Below, piece by piece: positions 9,273 to 21,074 of a stretch of DNA of 64,000 bases; position 1 is the first letter of the stretch, and every line of letters begins with the position of its first letter. Made by a program: the position numbers and the translations under genes. The notes beneath the pieces were generated by a model. That model had not been told where the DNA came from. It worked only from the letters and a program-made list of their open reading frames with translations, and ran no database searches. The DNA is from Cellulosimicrobium protaetiae (GTDB taxonomy: Bacteria > Actinomycetota > Actinomycetes > Actinomycetales > Cellulomonadaceae). The DNA lies in contig NZ_CP052757.1 in the NCBI RefSeq assembly GCF_009708005.2, forward strand, positions 1,798,001 to 1,862,000, written 5' to 3'.

Positions 9273-10358
9273 TCAGGCAGGGGAGGGCGCCGACGGGGCG
9301 AGCTCCACGAGCGTCTCGACGACCCGTCGAGCGGCGTTCCCGTCGCCGTAGGGAGCCTCCTCGGTCGCGCCCGGCACCGGGCGCGCGACGGCCCCGCGGA
9401 TGGCGTCCGCGTCGTTGGCGAGCACGTTCCAGCCGAGGTCGACCGTCTCGACCCACTCGGTCTCCGTGCGGATCGTGGTGCACGGGACCCGCAGGAGGAA
9501 CGCCTCCTTCTGCAGGCCTCCCGAGTCGGTGACGACGCCGCGGCTGCGCAGGGCCGCCGCGACGAGGTCGGGGTAGGCGAGCGGCGCGTGGGAACGGAGC
9601 GAGCCCGCGTCGAGCGAGAGCCCGTGCTCGGCCGCCTTCGCGACGACCCGCGGGTGGGCCAGCAGCACGACCGAGCGGTCGAGGCTCGAGAGGGCCTCGA
9701 CGATCATCGCCATCCGGTCCCGGTCGTCGGTGTTCTCCGCCCGATGGATCGTGGCGAGGTGGTACTCCCCGGGCTCCAGGCCGAGCTCGGTGAGGAGCGG
9801 GACGTCGCGGCCGACGACGGAGTCCCGCACCTGGAAGAGCACGTCCGTCATCACGTCGCCGACCAGGACGGAGCGTCGGCCGAGCCCTTCGGAGGCGAGG
9901 TGGTCCATCGCCACCTGCGTCGGCGCGAGGCAGAGGTCGGCGGCGTGGTCCGTGAGCACGCGGTTGTGCTCCTCCGGCATGCGCCGGTTGAACGACCGGA
10001 GACCCGCCTCGAGATGCGCGAGGGGAACGTGCAGCTTCACCGCCGCGACCGCGGCGGCGAGCGTGGAGTTCGTGTCGCCGTACGCGAGCACCCAGTCGGG
10101 CCGGTGCTCGTCGAGCACCGCGTCGAGGGCCCCGAGGATGGCACCGGTCTGCACGCCGTGGCTGCCCGACCCGACGCCGAGGTGCACGTCCGGGGCAGGG
10201 ATCCCCAGGTCGCGGAAGAACACGTCCGACAGCATCGGGTCGTAGTGCTGGCCGGTGTGGACGATGACGTGCTCGACACCCGCCGCGGTCGCCGCCTGGG
10301 CGATCGGGGCGAGCTTGACGAACTGCGGGCGCGCGCCGACGACGCTGAGGATCTTCAC
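9273..10358 (-). CDS. wecB: UDP-N-acetylglucosamine 2-epimerase
   Basis: Converts UDP-GlcNAc to UDP-ManNAc in the cytosol, the first step to UDP-ManNAcA. The 361-residue length fits the non-hydrolysing epimerase family. Hallmarks visible in order are GARPQFVKLAP, HTGQHYD, GDTNSTLA, HLEAGLRSFNRRMPEEHNR and TDSGGLQKEAF. I chose GTG 10358 because homology begins immediately (KILSVVGARPQ). No Shine-Dalgarno is visible, but a TAGCAT box lies eight bases upstream, so translation is probably from a leaderless mRNA. The matching dehydrogenase wecC is 2.4 kb away on the plus strand, with an acyltransferase between them. Confidence 0.95.
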   Translation of the reverse strand: MKILSVVGARPQFVKLAPIAQAATAAGVEHVIVHTGQHYDPMLSDVFFRDLGIPAPDVHLGVGSGSHGVQTGAILGALDAVLDEHRPDWVLAYGDTNSTLAAAVAAVKLHVPLAHLEAGLRSFNRRMPEEHNRVLTDHAADLCLAPTQVAMDHLASEGLGRRSVLVGDVMTDVLFQVRDSVVGRDVPLLTELGLEPGEYHLATIHRAENTDDRDRMAMIVEALSSLDRSVVLLAHPRVVAKAAEHGLSLDAGSLRSHAPLAYPDLVAAALRSRGVVTDSGGLQKEAFLLRVPCTTIRTETEWVETVDLGWNVLANDADAIRGAVARPVPGATEEAPYGDGNAARRVVETLVELAPSAPSPA

Positions 10359-10366
10359 GAGCGTCG

Positions 10367-10372
10367 ATGCTA
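10367..10372 (-). promoter_or_regulatory. -10 element TAGCAT, probably leaderless wecB
   Basis: TAGCAT on the minus strand ends eight bases before the wecB GTG. That distance puts the expected transcription start at or next to the start codon, and there is no Shine-Dalgarno. Confidence 0.45.
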
Positions 10373-10451
10373 ACGGGCGCCACGCCGTCGAGACGCTCCC
10401 CGGATCGACGACGTGGCCGCGAGTGCTCACGATCGGACGGTTCCCGTCATG

Positions 10452-10481
10452 TCCGACTCCCGAGGCATCCCATGAGTCGGA
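10452..10481. repeat. 8-bp inverted repeat upstream of the acyltransferase
   Basis: TCCGACTC (10452-10459) and GAGTCGGA (10474-10481) form a perfect dyad with a 14-base spacer, just before the TAGTCT box at 10493 and between two divergent genes. It could be an operator. Confidence 0.4.
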
Positions 10482-10492
10482 TGCGGCACCGG

Positions 10493-10498
10493 TAGTCT
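10493..10498 (+). promoter_or_regulatory. -10 element TAGTCT for the acyltransferase
   Basis: TAGTCT lies 42 bases before the GTG at 10540, followed by a GAGAGG Shine-Dalgarno near 10524. No clear -35 is seen, and the upstream dyad overlaps the expected polymerase footprint. Confidence 0.45.
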
Positions 10499-10539
10499 TT
10501 CTCGCCGATCCCTTCCGCTCGTAGAGAGGCCCAGCGCCC

Positions 10540-12627
10540 GTGCCCTCGCCCACCCGCCACGCGCGATCCCGCGGCGTCGCCGTCGCGGTTCCTGGTGCTC
10601 CGGGCGGTCCGACCTCGGCGGCGCTGCCAGACCGCTTCCGCCTCGACGTCCAAGGGCTCCGGGCCGTGGCGGTCGGTGCGGTCGTGCTCTACCACGCAGG
10701 TGTGCCCTGGCTCCCCGGTGGCTATGTCGGTGTCGACGTCTTCTTCGTCATCTCGGGGTTCTTGATCACCGGTCACCTGCTCCGATCCCTCGAGACCGAC
10801 GGGAGGGTCAGGTTCGCCGAGTTCTACGCCCGTCGCGCTCGCCGGATCCTGCCTGCCTCGTTCGTGGTCCTCCTGGCCACCCTCGTCGTGGCCGCCCTCA
10901 CGCTGGGACCGGTGCGGGTCCGGGAGGCAGCCGTCGACGCCGTCGCCACGGCCGCCTACGTGCCCAACCTGCTCTTCGCCCACCAGGGGACGCAGTACCT
11001 CAACGAGACGGACCCGCCGTCGCTCTTCCAGCACTACTGGTCCCTGGGGGTCGAGGAGCAGTTCTACCTGCTGTGGCCGCTGCTGCTCGTGGGCTTCTTC
11101 GCGGTCCGCCGGTCGCACCGGGTCCTGACCGTGCTGGTCGGCGCGGTCGTCGTGGTGTCCTTCGTGGCGTGCCTCGTCCTCACGGTTCGGGCTCAGCCGT
11201 GGGCGTTCTTCGGCCTTCCCACACGAGCCTGGGAGCTCGCCGCCGGGGGTCTGGTCGCGGCGATGATCGGTCGAGGAGCCGCCCTGCGTCGCACGCTCGC
11301 GGTCCCGCTGGGATGGGCGGGGCTCGCGGCGGTCGTCGCCTCCGTGCTCCTGCTCGACGCGTCGACGCCGTTCCCCGGCCCGTGGGCAGCTCTTCCCGTG
11401 GCGGGGACGGCATCGGTGATCCTTGCCGGGGCGAGCGCCGGGGCGAGCGGCCCGTCCGCCGTGCTCGCGCGCGCACCCATGGTCTGGGTCGGGGGGATCT
11501 CCTACTCGCTCTACCTGGTCCACTGGCCCGCGATGACGCTGCCCCAGGCCATCCTCGGTCGGACCGAGCCGGTACCGGTGCCGTGGCAGCTGCTCGTGGC
11601 CGTCGCGTGCGTGCCGCTCGCGTGGCTCTCCTACCGGTTCGTCGAGACCCCGTTCCGCACGGCGCCGCGACTGCGGTCCGCCCGACCGCGGCGGGTCGGG
11701 CTCGCCGTGCTCGCCGCGACGACCGTCGTCGTCGCGTCCGCGGGACTGGCGGTCTGGGGTGCGGAACGAGCGCCGCAGTCGTCGACGACCGTCGTCACCG
11801 CGACGGATCTGCGCCGCTCGCCCGCTGGGACACCGGTCGTCCCCGCGAACCTCGAGCCGTCGCTCGCCGAGGCAGCGGACGACCTCCCGGTCGTCTACGA
11901 CGACGGCTGCCAGCTCGACGTGTCCGGTCAGGAGCCTCCCTCGTCGTGCGTCTACGGCGCCGACGCGACCGCGCCGCGCGTCGTGCTGTTCGGCGACTCC
12001 CATGCGAGCCAGCTCGTACCCGCGCTCAGCACGCTCGCGGACGCAGGGTCGATCCGCCTCGACGTCGTGACCAAGAGCGGCTGCCCGGCGACCGACCTCG
12101 AGGTGGTCACGGGCAGGGGGCAGCCCTACCCGACGTGCTCGCCGTGGCGTGCGGCCGTGCTCGACCGGCTGCGGGCCGACCCACCCGCGGTCGTGGTCCT
12201 CGCCGACTACGCCGGTGAGTCGGGCGACGCGGAGGGCGCGCGGTTCAGCGCGGACGAGTGGGGCGCCGCGCTCGGTCGCACGCTGGAGATGCTGCCGGCG
12301 ACGACCCCGGTGCTCGTCGTAGGGGACACCCCGACGCCGGGTACGGCGCCGAGCGCGTGCCTCTCCGACCACGTCGAGGACGCGGCGAGGTGTGACCTGG
12401 GCGGCGAGGCGCGCAACGTCGAGGTGCAGGAAGGGCAGCGGGCCGCGGCGCAGGACGCGGGGGCACGTTTCGTCACCCTCGACGAGTACCTGTGCAACGC
12501 GCGTGCCTGTCCTGCGATCATCGACAACACCCTCGTCTACCGGGATGGCACACATCTCACGGCCACGATGTCGGCCCGACTGGGCGAGGTGCTCGGGCCG
12601 GAGGTCCTCGCGCTGCTGCCGAGGTGA
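10540..12627 (+). CDS. Acyltransferase 3 / SGNH-hydrolase fusion (glycan O-acetylation)
   Basis: A 695-residue membrane protein of the OafA/YrhL type. The acyltransferase-3 part starts at FRLDVQGLRAVAVGAVVLYH and continues with GGYVGVDVFFVISGFLI and about ten hydrophobic helices. A C-terminal extracytoplasmic SGNH domain has FGDSHAS (Ser487) and the Asp-His pair in DGTHLT (Asp669, His672). The family moves acyl groups across the membrane and transfers them, usually as O-acetyl, to surface polysaccharide. Its position between wecB and wecC suggests the ManNAcA-containing glycan as substrate. GTG 10540 has GAGAGG upstream. A second member of the acyltransferase family begins at 63167. Confidence 0.9.
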   Translation: MPSPTRHARSRGVAVAVPGAPGGPTSAALPDRFRLDVQGLRAVAVGAVVLYHAGVPWLPGGYVGVDVFFVISGFLITGHLLRSLETDGRVRFAEFYARRARRILPASFVVLLATLVVAALTLGPVRVREAAVDAVATAAYVPNLLFAHQGTQYLNETDPPSLFQHYWSLGVEEQFYLLWPLLLVGFFAVRRSHRVLTVLVGAVVVVSFVACLVLTVRAQPWAFFGLPTRAWELAAGGLVAAMIGRGAALRRTLAVPLGWAGLAAVVASVLLLDASTPFPGPWAALPVAGTASVILAGASAGASGPSAVLARAPMVWVGGISYSLYLVHWPAMTLPQAILGRTEPVPVPWQLLVAVACVPLAWLSYRFVETPFRTAPRLRSARPRRVGLAVLAATTVVVASAGLAVWGAERAPQSSTTVVTATDLRRSPAGTPVVPANLEPSLAEAADDLPVVYDDGCQLDVSGQEPPSSCVYGADATAPRVVLFGDSHASQLVPALSTLADAGSIRLDVVTKSGCPATDLEVVTGRGQPYPTCSPWRAAVLDRLRADPPAVVVLADYAGESGDAEGARFSADEWGAALGRTLEMLPATTPVLVVGDTPTPGTAPSACLSDHVEDAARCDLGGEARNVEVQEGQRAAAQDAGARFVTLDEYLCNARACPAIIDNTLVYRDGTHLTATMSARLGEVLGPEVLALLPR

Positions 12628-12640
12628 CGTGCCGTTCGCG

Positions 12641-12646
12641 TATCCT
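12641..12646 (+). promoter_or_regulatory. -10 element TATCCT for wecC, with a foldable leader
   Basis: TATCCT lies about 100 bases before the wecC ATG. The predicted leader could pair GGTGGTC (12651-12657) with GACCACC (12719-12725), just before the GGAAGGA ribosome-binding site. The function of that pairing is not known. Confidence 0.4.
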
Positions 12647-12747
12647 GCACGGTGGTCCGACCGCTCGACGCTCAACGACACCGTCGTGGTCCCCCGATCC
12701 GGGGACTGCCGCCGGACCGACCACCCGCTCGCCGGAAGGAACACTCG

Positions 12748-14058
12748 ATGCGCATCGCCGTCGTCGCCCTGGGGAAGATCGGCCTTCCCCTGGCCGTCCA
12801 GTTCGCGTCCAAGGGACACGAGGTGGTCGGTGTCGACGTCAACGCCGGAACGGTCGCCGCCGTCAACGAGGGCAGGGAGCCCTTCCCGGGCGAGGCGCAG
12901 CTCGCGGAGAAGCTGGCCGACCTCGTCCCCGCCGGCAAGCTGCGCGCCACCACCGACTACGCCGAGGCCGTCCCGGGCGCCGACGCCGTCGTGCTGGTGG
13001 TCCCGCTGTTCGTCGACGAGGAGACGGCCCAACCCGACTTCGGCTGGATGGACGCCGCGACGAGGTCGATGTCCGAGCACCTCGACGCCGGCACGCTCGT
13101 CTCGTACGAGACGACGCTGCCGGTCGGCACGACGCGCAACCGCTGGAAGCCGATGATCGAGGAGATCTCCGGTCTGGTGGAGGGCGAGGACTTCCACCTG
13201 GTCTTCTCGCCCGAGCGTGTCCTGACGGGTCGGGTGTTCGCCGACCTGCGCCGCTACCCGAAGCTCGTCGGAGGGCTGTCGCCCGAGGGCTCGGCTCGAG
13301 CCCGCGAGTTCTACGAGGCGGTCCTCGACTTCGACGAGCGTCCGGACCTGCCCCGACCGAACGGCGTCTGGGACCTCGGCACGGCCGAGGCCTCCGAGCT
13401 CGCGAAGCTCGCCGAGACCACCTACCGCGACGTGAACATCGGTCTCGCGAACCAGTTCGCGCTGTTCGCGGACTCGCAGGGCATCGACGTCCACGCGGTC
13501 ATCGAGGCGTGCAACTCCCAGCCGTACAGCCACATCCACCGTCCGGGGATCGCCGTCGGCGGGCACTGCATCCCGGTCTATCCCCGGCTCTACCTGTCGG
13601 TCGACCCGGCGGCGTCGATCGTCCGCGAGGCGCGCGCCGTGAACGCCGCGATGCCGGAGCGCGTGGTCGAGCGAACGGCAGGTCTGCTCGGATCGTTGGA
13701 CGGCTTGCGCACCGTCGTGCTGGGAGCCTCCTACCGGGGCGGAGTCAAGGAGACGGCGTTCTCGGGCGTCTTCGCGACGGTCGAGGCGCTCGCTTCCCGC
13801 GGTGCCGTCGTGACGGTGCACGACCCCCTCTACTCCGACGACGAGCTGCGGGGTCTCGGCCTCGCTCCGCACACGCTGGGGGCCGAGGTGGACGTGGCCG
13901 TGGTCCAGACGGACCACTCCGTCTACCGGACCGTCGGACCGGACGACCTGCCCGGAGTCCGCCTCCTGGTCGACGGTCGGGGGATCACGGACGCGGCGCT
14001 GTGGACGGGGACGCCGCGGGTCGTCCTCGGCCGTGGCGACACCGTCCCGGCGACCTGA
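12748..14058 (+). CDS. wecC: UDP-N-acetyl-D-mannosamine dehydrogenase
   Basis: NAD-dependent four-electron oxidation of UDP-ManNAc to UDP-ManNAcA. The 436-residue protein opens with RIAVVALGKIGLPLA (Rossmann motif, with Ala where many relatives have Gly). It has YETTLPVGTTRN and SPERVLTGRVFADLRRYPK, and the catalytic cysteine sits in VGGHCIPVYP (Cys274). UDP-glucose/ManNAc dehydrogenases share this layout; pairing with wecB in the same locus favours ManNAc. The ATG at 12748 has GGAAGGA upstream. The sugar made could form a teichuronic-acid-like polymer. It precedes the GlfT1-like gene by 50 bp and probably shares its transcript. Confidence 0.9.
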   Translation: MRIAVVALGKIGLPLAVQFASKGHEVVGVDVNAGTVAAVNEGREPFPGEAQLAEKLADLVPAGKLRATTDYAEAVPGADAVVLVVPLFVDEETAQPDFGWMDAATRSMSEHLDAGTLVSYETTLPVGTTRNRWKPMIEEISGLVEGEDFHLVFSPERVLTGRVFADLRRYPKLVGGLSPEGSARAREFYEAVLDFDERPDLPRPNGVWDLGTAEASELAKLAETTYRDVNIGLANQFALFADSQGIDVHAVIEACNSQPYSHIHRPGIAVGGHCIPVYPRLYLSVDPAASIVREARAVNAAMPERVVERTAGLLGSLDGLRTVVLGASYRGGVKETAFSGVFATVEALASRGAVVTVHDPLYSDDELRGLGLAPHTLGAEVDVAVVQTDHSVYRTVGPDDLPGVRLLVDGRGITDAALWTGTPRVVLGRGDTVPAT

Positions 14059-14108
14059 CGACCCCGCGAGACCACGCCGACGCCCGTCCTACCCCGAGGA
14101 ACCCCGCC

Positions 14109-15059
14109 ATGCGTATCACCGCGGTCGTCGTCGCCTACGACCGACGCGACCTGCTCGTCGAGGCGCTCGACGCCCTCTCCGCGCAGACTCGTCCGCTCGA
14201 CGAGGTCGTCGTGATCGACAACGCCTCGCACGACGACTCGGCCGCCGTCGCGGCCGCGCACCCGATCGGGGCGGACGTCCTGACGCTCGCCCGCAACACC
14301 GGCGGGGCGGGCGGCTTCGCGGCCGGGGTCGCGCACGCCGTCGCGCGCGGGGCCGACCTCGTCTGGCTCATGGACGACGACACGATCCCCACCCCGTCGG
14401 CGCTGGCCGAGCTCCTCGTCGCGCGTGACGCCTACCCGGGTCCGGTCGCACTTCTCGGGAGCCGCGTCGTCTGGCACGACGGTCGCGACCACCCGATGAA
14501 CACCCCGCGGCGCAGACCGGGGGCTTCGGCGGAGCAGATCGCCCGTGCCCGCGAGGTCGGGGCGCTCCCGGTGCGGTCCTCGTCGTTCGTCTCGATGCTC
14601 GTGGACTCCCGGGCGATCCGGCACCACGGCCTGCCGGTCGCCGACTACTTCATCTGGAACGACGACTTCGAGTACTCGGCCCGCCTGCTGCGGCGGGGGA
14701 CGGGCCTGCACGTCCCGGCGTCCGTCGTCGAGCACCGGACCAAGACGTTCGGTGCGACCGACGCCGACCCGGGCGCGCGCTTCTACTACGAGGTGCGCAA
14801 CAAGCTGTGGATGCTCGTGTGGTCCCGCGCGCTCTCTCCCGCGGAGCGCGTCCTGTACCTCGGCGCGTCGCTCCGCCGCTGGGCGCGGACGTTCCTCCGG
14901 TCGTCGGACCGTGGCACGCTCCGCGGAGCCGGCGCCCGGGGCCTGCGCGACGGCCTCACGAGCCGGCCCCGCTCGAGCGCGACGGTCCTCACCGGCCTCG
15001 GGTCGGTGTCCGAGGACGTCGCCGTCGTCGACGGGTCGGCACGGGGGAGGACGGCGTGA
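14109..15059 (+). CDS. GT2 glycosyltransferase, GlfT1-like
   Basis: A 316-residue GT-A enzyme. It has VVVAYDRRDLLVEALDALS, then ARNTGGAGGFAAGVAHA, WLMDDDT (the DXD motif, about residues 90-96), a downstream IWNDDFEYSAR and FYYEVRNK. RNxGGAGGF plus WLxDDD is the pattern I know from mycobacterial GlfT1 (Rv3782), which adds the first galactofuranose residues to the polyprenyl-linked linker. With glf, a GlfT2 homologue and Wzm/Wzt downstream, a Galf-initiating role is likely, although some rhamnosyltransferases look similar. Its stop overlaps the next GTG (GTGA). Confidence 0.82.
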   Translation: MRITAVVVAYDRRDLLVEALDALSAQTRPLDEVVVIDNASHDDSAAVAAAHPIGADVLTLARNTGGAGGFAAGVAHAVARGADLVWLMDDDTIPTPSALAELLVARDAYPGPVALLGSRVVWHDGRDHPMNTPRRRPGASAEQIARAREVGALPVRSSSFVSMLVDSRAIRHHGLPVADYFIWNDDFEYSARLLRRGTGLHVPASVVEHRTKTFGATDADPGARFYYEVRNKLWMLVWSRALSPAERVLYLGASLRRWARTFLRSSDRGTLRGAGARGLRDGLTSRPRSSATVLTGLGSVSEDVAVVDGSARGRTA

Positions 15060-15886
15060 CGGGAGCGCCCGCGACCTTCTCGCTCCTCCTGCCCGTCTAC
15101 CACGGTGACGACGCCGCCCACCTGCGCCGCGCCTTCCGGTCGGCGACGCTCGACCAGGTCCTGCCGCCCGACGAGGTCGTGCTGGTCCAGGACGGCCCGG
15201 TCGGACCCGCGCTCGGCGCGGTGGTCGACGAGATCGAGTCGGGCCCCGTCCCGACGACCGTCGTCCGGCTGCCGCGGAACGTCGGTCTGGCGCTCGCGCT
15301 CCAGGCAGGGCTCGCGGCCTGCAGCCACGAGATCGTCGCCCGCACCGACGCCGACGACGTCTGTCTGCCGGACCGGTTCGCGCGGCAGGTCCCCCTGGTC
15401 GCGGGAGGCTACGACATCGTGGGCTCCGCGATCCAGGAGTTCGTCTCGGAGGACGAGCCCGGAATCGTCCGCGTCCCCCCGCTCACCACGGAGCAGATCA
15501 CGGAGGGGGCGCGGTTCCACTCCCCGTTCAACCACCCCACGGTGGTGTTCCGCCGGTCCGCCGTCTCACGGGCCGGGGGATACCAGGACCTTCCGTTGCT
15601 GGAGGACTACTGGCTCTTCACCCGCATGCTGGCCGGTGGCGCGCGTGGGCTGAACCTGCGCGAGCCGCTACTGCTCTACCGGGTCGGCGCCGGCGCGTAC
15701 GCGCGCCGCGGAGGGGTGCGGCTCCTGCGGTCCGAGATCGAGCTCCAGCGGCGCATGCGCCGCATCGGCTTCACCACGACGGCGCAGTGGGCGCGCAACG
15801 TGGTCGTCCGCGGCGGCTACCGCCTGGTGCCCGAGAAGATCCGGGTGCTCCTGTACCGCGGGCTCCTGACCGACAGGGCACGGTGA
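15056..15886 (+). CDS. GT2 glycosyltransferase, AmsE-like
   Basis: A 276-residue GT-A transferase. FSLLLPVYHGDD, VLVQDGP, RNVGLALALQAGL and ARTDADDVCLPDRF (the DxDD motif, about residues 93-106) are followed by LLEDYWLFTRML, a layout typical of AmsE-type amylovoran or lipooligosaccharide GT2 enzymes. The GTG at 15056 overlaps the stop of the preceding gene by four bases, with GGGGGAGG upstream, so the two should be translated together. It ends four bases before the next ATG. The sugar is unknown. Confidence 0.85.
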   Translation: MTGAPATFSLLLPVYHGDDAAHLRRAFRSATLDQVLPPDEVVLVQDGPVGPALGAVVDEIESGPVPTTVVRLPRNVGLALALQAGLAACSHEIVARTDADDVCLPDRFARQVPLVAGGYDIVGSAIQEFVSEDEPGIVRVPPLTTEQITEGARFHSPFNHPTVVFRRSAVSRAGGYQDLPLLEDYWLFTRMLAGGARGLNLREPLLLYRVGAGAYARRGGVRLLRSEIELQRRMRRIGFTTTAQWARNVVVRGGYRLVPEKIRVLLYRGLLTDRAR

Positions 15887-15890
15887 CCGG

Positions 15891-17906
15891 ATGAGCCCGG
15901 ACTGGTTCGCCACCTGGCCGGTCGCGGTCGCCGCGCTGGCGGTCCTCGTCCTGCCCGGCGTGCTGCCCGCCTACGCCCTGCGGCTGCGCGGTGCCGTCGC
16001 GTGGTGCGCCGCCCCCCTGCTCTCCGCGGCCGTGATCGGGTTGTCCGCGATCGTCGGCGGTGCGACGGGGATCACCTGGAGCGTCTGGGTCGTGGTGGGA
16101 GGGTCGGTCGTCGCCGGCGCTCTCGCCTGGCCGCTCGCGCGGGGCGCGCGTCGCGCCGGTCCGCGTCTGCTCGTCGGACCGCGGACCGTGGTCCCGGGCG
16201 CCGTGATCGCCCTGACGACCGTCCTCGCGGTGCTCGCCCAGCTGCGGCGGATGCTCGGGGCGGTCGGGGGACCGGAGCGCGTCGCGCAGACCTACGACAC
16301 GCCCTACCACCTCAACAGCGTCCGGATGATCCTCGAGAACGGGGACGCGTCCTCGCTCCACATGACGCTGACCGTCCCCGAGCGGGCGACGGTGTTCTAC
16401 CCCGCGGCGTGGCACGGCGCGACGTCGCTCGTCGTCCAGCTCAGCGGGGGCAGCGTCCCCGCGGCGGCGAACTGGGTCACGCTCGTCGCGTGCGCCGTCG
16501 TCTGGCCTGCAGGGATGCTGCTTCTCGCCCGTGCGCTGCTCGGGCCTCGTGCGCTGTTCCTCGCCCTCGCGGCTCCGCTGGCCTTCGCGCTCACGCAGTT
16601 CCCCAACAGGCTGTTCTCGTTCGGTCTCCTGTACCCCAACGTGTACTCGTACGCGCTTCTGCCCGCTGCGCTCGGGCTCGTCGTCGTGGGCGCGCTCCTC
16701 ACGCACGGTCGGGGCAGGATCCCCGCGCTCGCCGGGGCGGCGGTCGGGGCCCTCGGGATCGGGCTCGCGCAACCCAACGGCACGTTCGCCCTGCTGTACG
16801 TCTCCGCCCCCGTCCTGGTGCTCGCCCTCGCCCGGGCGACAGCACGGTCGCGCCGACGTGGCCGCCCGTGGTGGAAGGCGCTGCTCCCGTGGCCGGTGGC
16901 CGCAGCGGCGGTCGCGTGCGTCTTCGGGCTGGTCGTGACGCTCCCGCTGCTCTCCGGTTTCGTCGGCAAGGCCAACTGGGCGGTGACGAACACGCCCGTG
17001 GGCGCGCTCCGCGAGGCGGCCACGCTCACGGCGATGCACCCGTCGATCACGCCGAACTTCCCGGCCTCGGAGAACTTCGCCGGGGGTGTGCCGAACTGGC
17101 CGGTCGCGGTCCTCGTCGTGGTCGGCGCGATCCTCGCTCTCGTCGTCCGGCGCTGGCGCTGGCTCCCGTTCTCCTACGCGATCCTCGTCGGCCTGTGGCT
17201 CCTCGTCCGTGGCCTCGACGTCCCTCTCCGCGGCGCGCTCACGGGCTTCTGGTACGCCGACCCGCAGCGCATCGCGGCCCTTCTCCCCCTGGTGGCCGTC
17301 CCCCTCGCCGTGATCGGGCTGGCTGCGCCGGTAGGCCTGCTCCTCCGGCAGCTCCTCTCCGGGCGCTCGTCGAGGGCACGGCGGGCGGCGCCGCTCGTCG
17401 TCGCGGTCCTGCTCGCGCTGGCGGTCGTGCTCGTGCTGCCGCGCTCGGAGCACTTCCGGTCGTCGTTCGGCTACGTCGCGCACGCCTACCGCGCCGACCC
17501 CGACTCGATCGGTTCGGACGGGCTGCTGGACGCCAACGAGAGCGAGTTCATGGACGAGGTCGAGTCGGTCGTCCCTCCCGGTGTGGCGATCGCAGGCGAC
17601 CCGTGGGACGGCAGCGCGCTCGCCTGGGCGATCGCCGACCGGCCGGTCATCTACCCGCACATGGGCATCGTCAAGGACCCCGCCCGCGCCCTCATCGCGT
17701 CGTCCCTGGTCGACGCGAACACCGACCCCGCGGTGTGCGAGGCCGTGCACGAGCTGAACGTCGGCTACGTGCTCGACATGGGTCAGCGCCTCAACGGCGA
17801 GGTCACCGTCGGCTACCCCGGGCTCCTCGGTCTCGAGGAGGCGGGAGTCGCCCGCGTGGTCGCGCAGGAGGGGCCGGCGCGGCTCCTCGAGATCACCGCC
17901 TGCTGA
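15891..17906 (+). CDS. DUF6541-type polytopic membrane protein
   Basis: A 671-residue integral membrane protein. Around twelve hydrophobic segments occupy residues 1-515, followed by an extracytoplasmic C-terminal domain of about 155 residues with DPWDGSALAWAIADRPVIYPHMG. The arrangement resembles GT-C type polyprenyl-phosphate-sugar transferases, and I recall such actinobacterial proteins being grouped as DUF6541. There is no obvious DxD in the first loop, so catalytic activity is uncertain. It starts four bases after the AmsE-like GT and precedes glf by 121 bp, so it may decorate or polymerise the glycan outside the membrane. Function otherwise unknown. Confidence 0.75.
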   Translation: MSPDWFATWPVAVAALAVLVLPGVLPAYALRLRGAVAWCAAPLLSAAVIGLSAIVGGATGITWSVWVVVGGSVVAGALAWPLARGARRAGPRLLVGPRTVVPGAVIALTTVLAVLAQLRRMLGAVGGPERVAQTYDTPYHLNSVRMILENGDASSLHMTLTVPERATVFYPAAWHGATSLVVQLSGGSVPAAANWVTLVACAVVWPAGMLLLARALLGPRALFLALAAPLAFALTQFPNRLFSFGLLYPNVYSYALLPAALGLVVVGALLTHGRGRIPALAGAAVGALGIGLAQPNGTFALLYVSAPVLVLALARATARSRRRGRPWWKALLPWPVAAAAVACVFGLVVTLPLLSGFVGKANWAVTNTPVGALREAATLTAMHPSITPNFPASENFAGGVPNWPVAVLVVVGAILALVVRRWRWLPFSYAILVGLWLLVRGLDVPLRGALTGFWYADPQRIAALLPLVAVPLAVIGLAAPVGLLLRQLLSGRSSRARRAAPLVVAVLLALAVVLVLPRSEHFRSSFGYVAHAYRADPDSIGSDGLLDANESEFMDEVESVVPPGVAIAGDPWDGSALAWAIADRPVIYPHMGIVKDPARALIASSLVDANTDPAVCEAVHELNVGYVLDMGQRLNGEVTVGYPGLLGLEEAGVARVVAQEGPARLLEITAC

Positions 17907-17988
17907 GGTGTCGCCGTCCCTCCCGTGAAGGTCTTGTGCCGACCCCGACGGTCCGCCTTCGCTGGTCGGAGCGGTCCGGGCCAGAGGC

Positions 17989-21071
<3,083 letters not shown>

Positions 21072-21074
21072 GAC

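Noticed and set aside
10447-13917. A 1156-codon minus-strand open frame across the acyltransferase and wecC
   Set aside because: It shows no domain and is opposite two well-supported genes.
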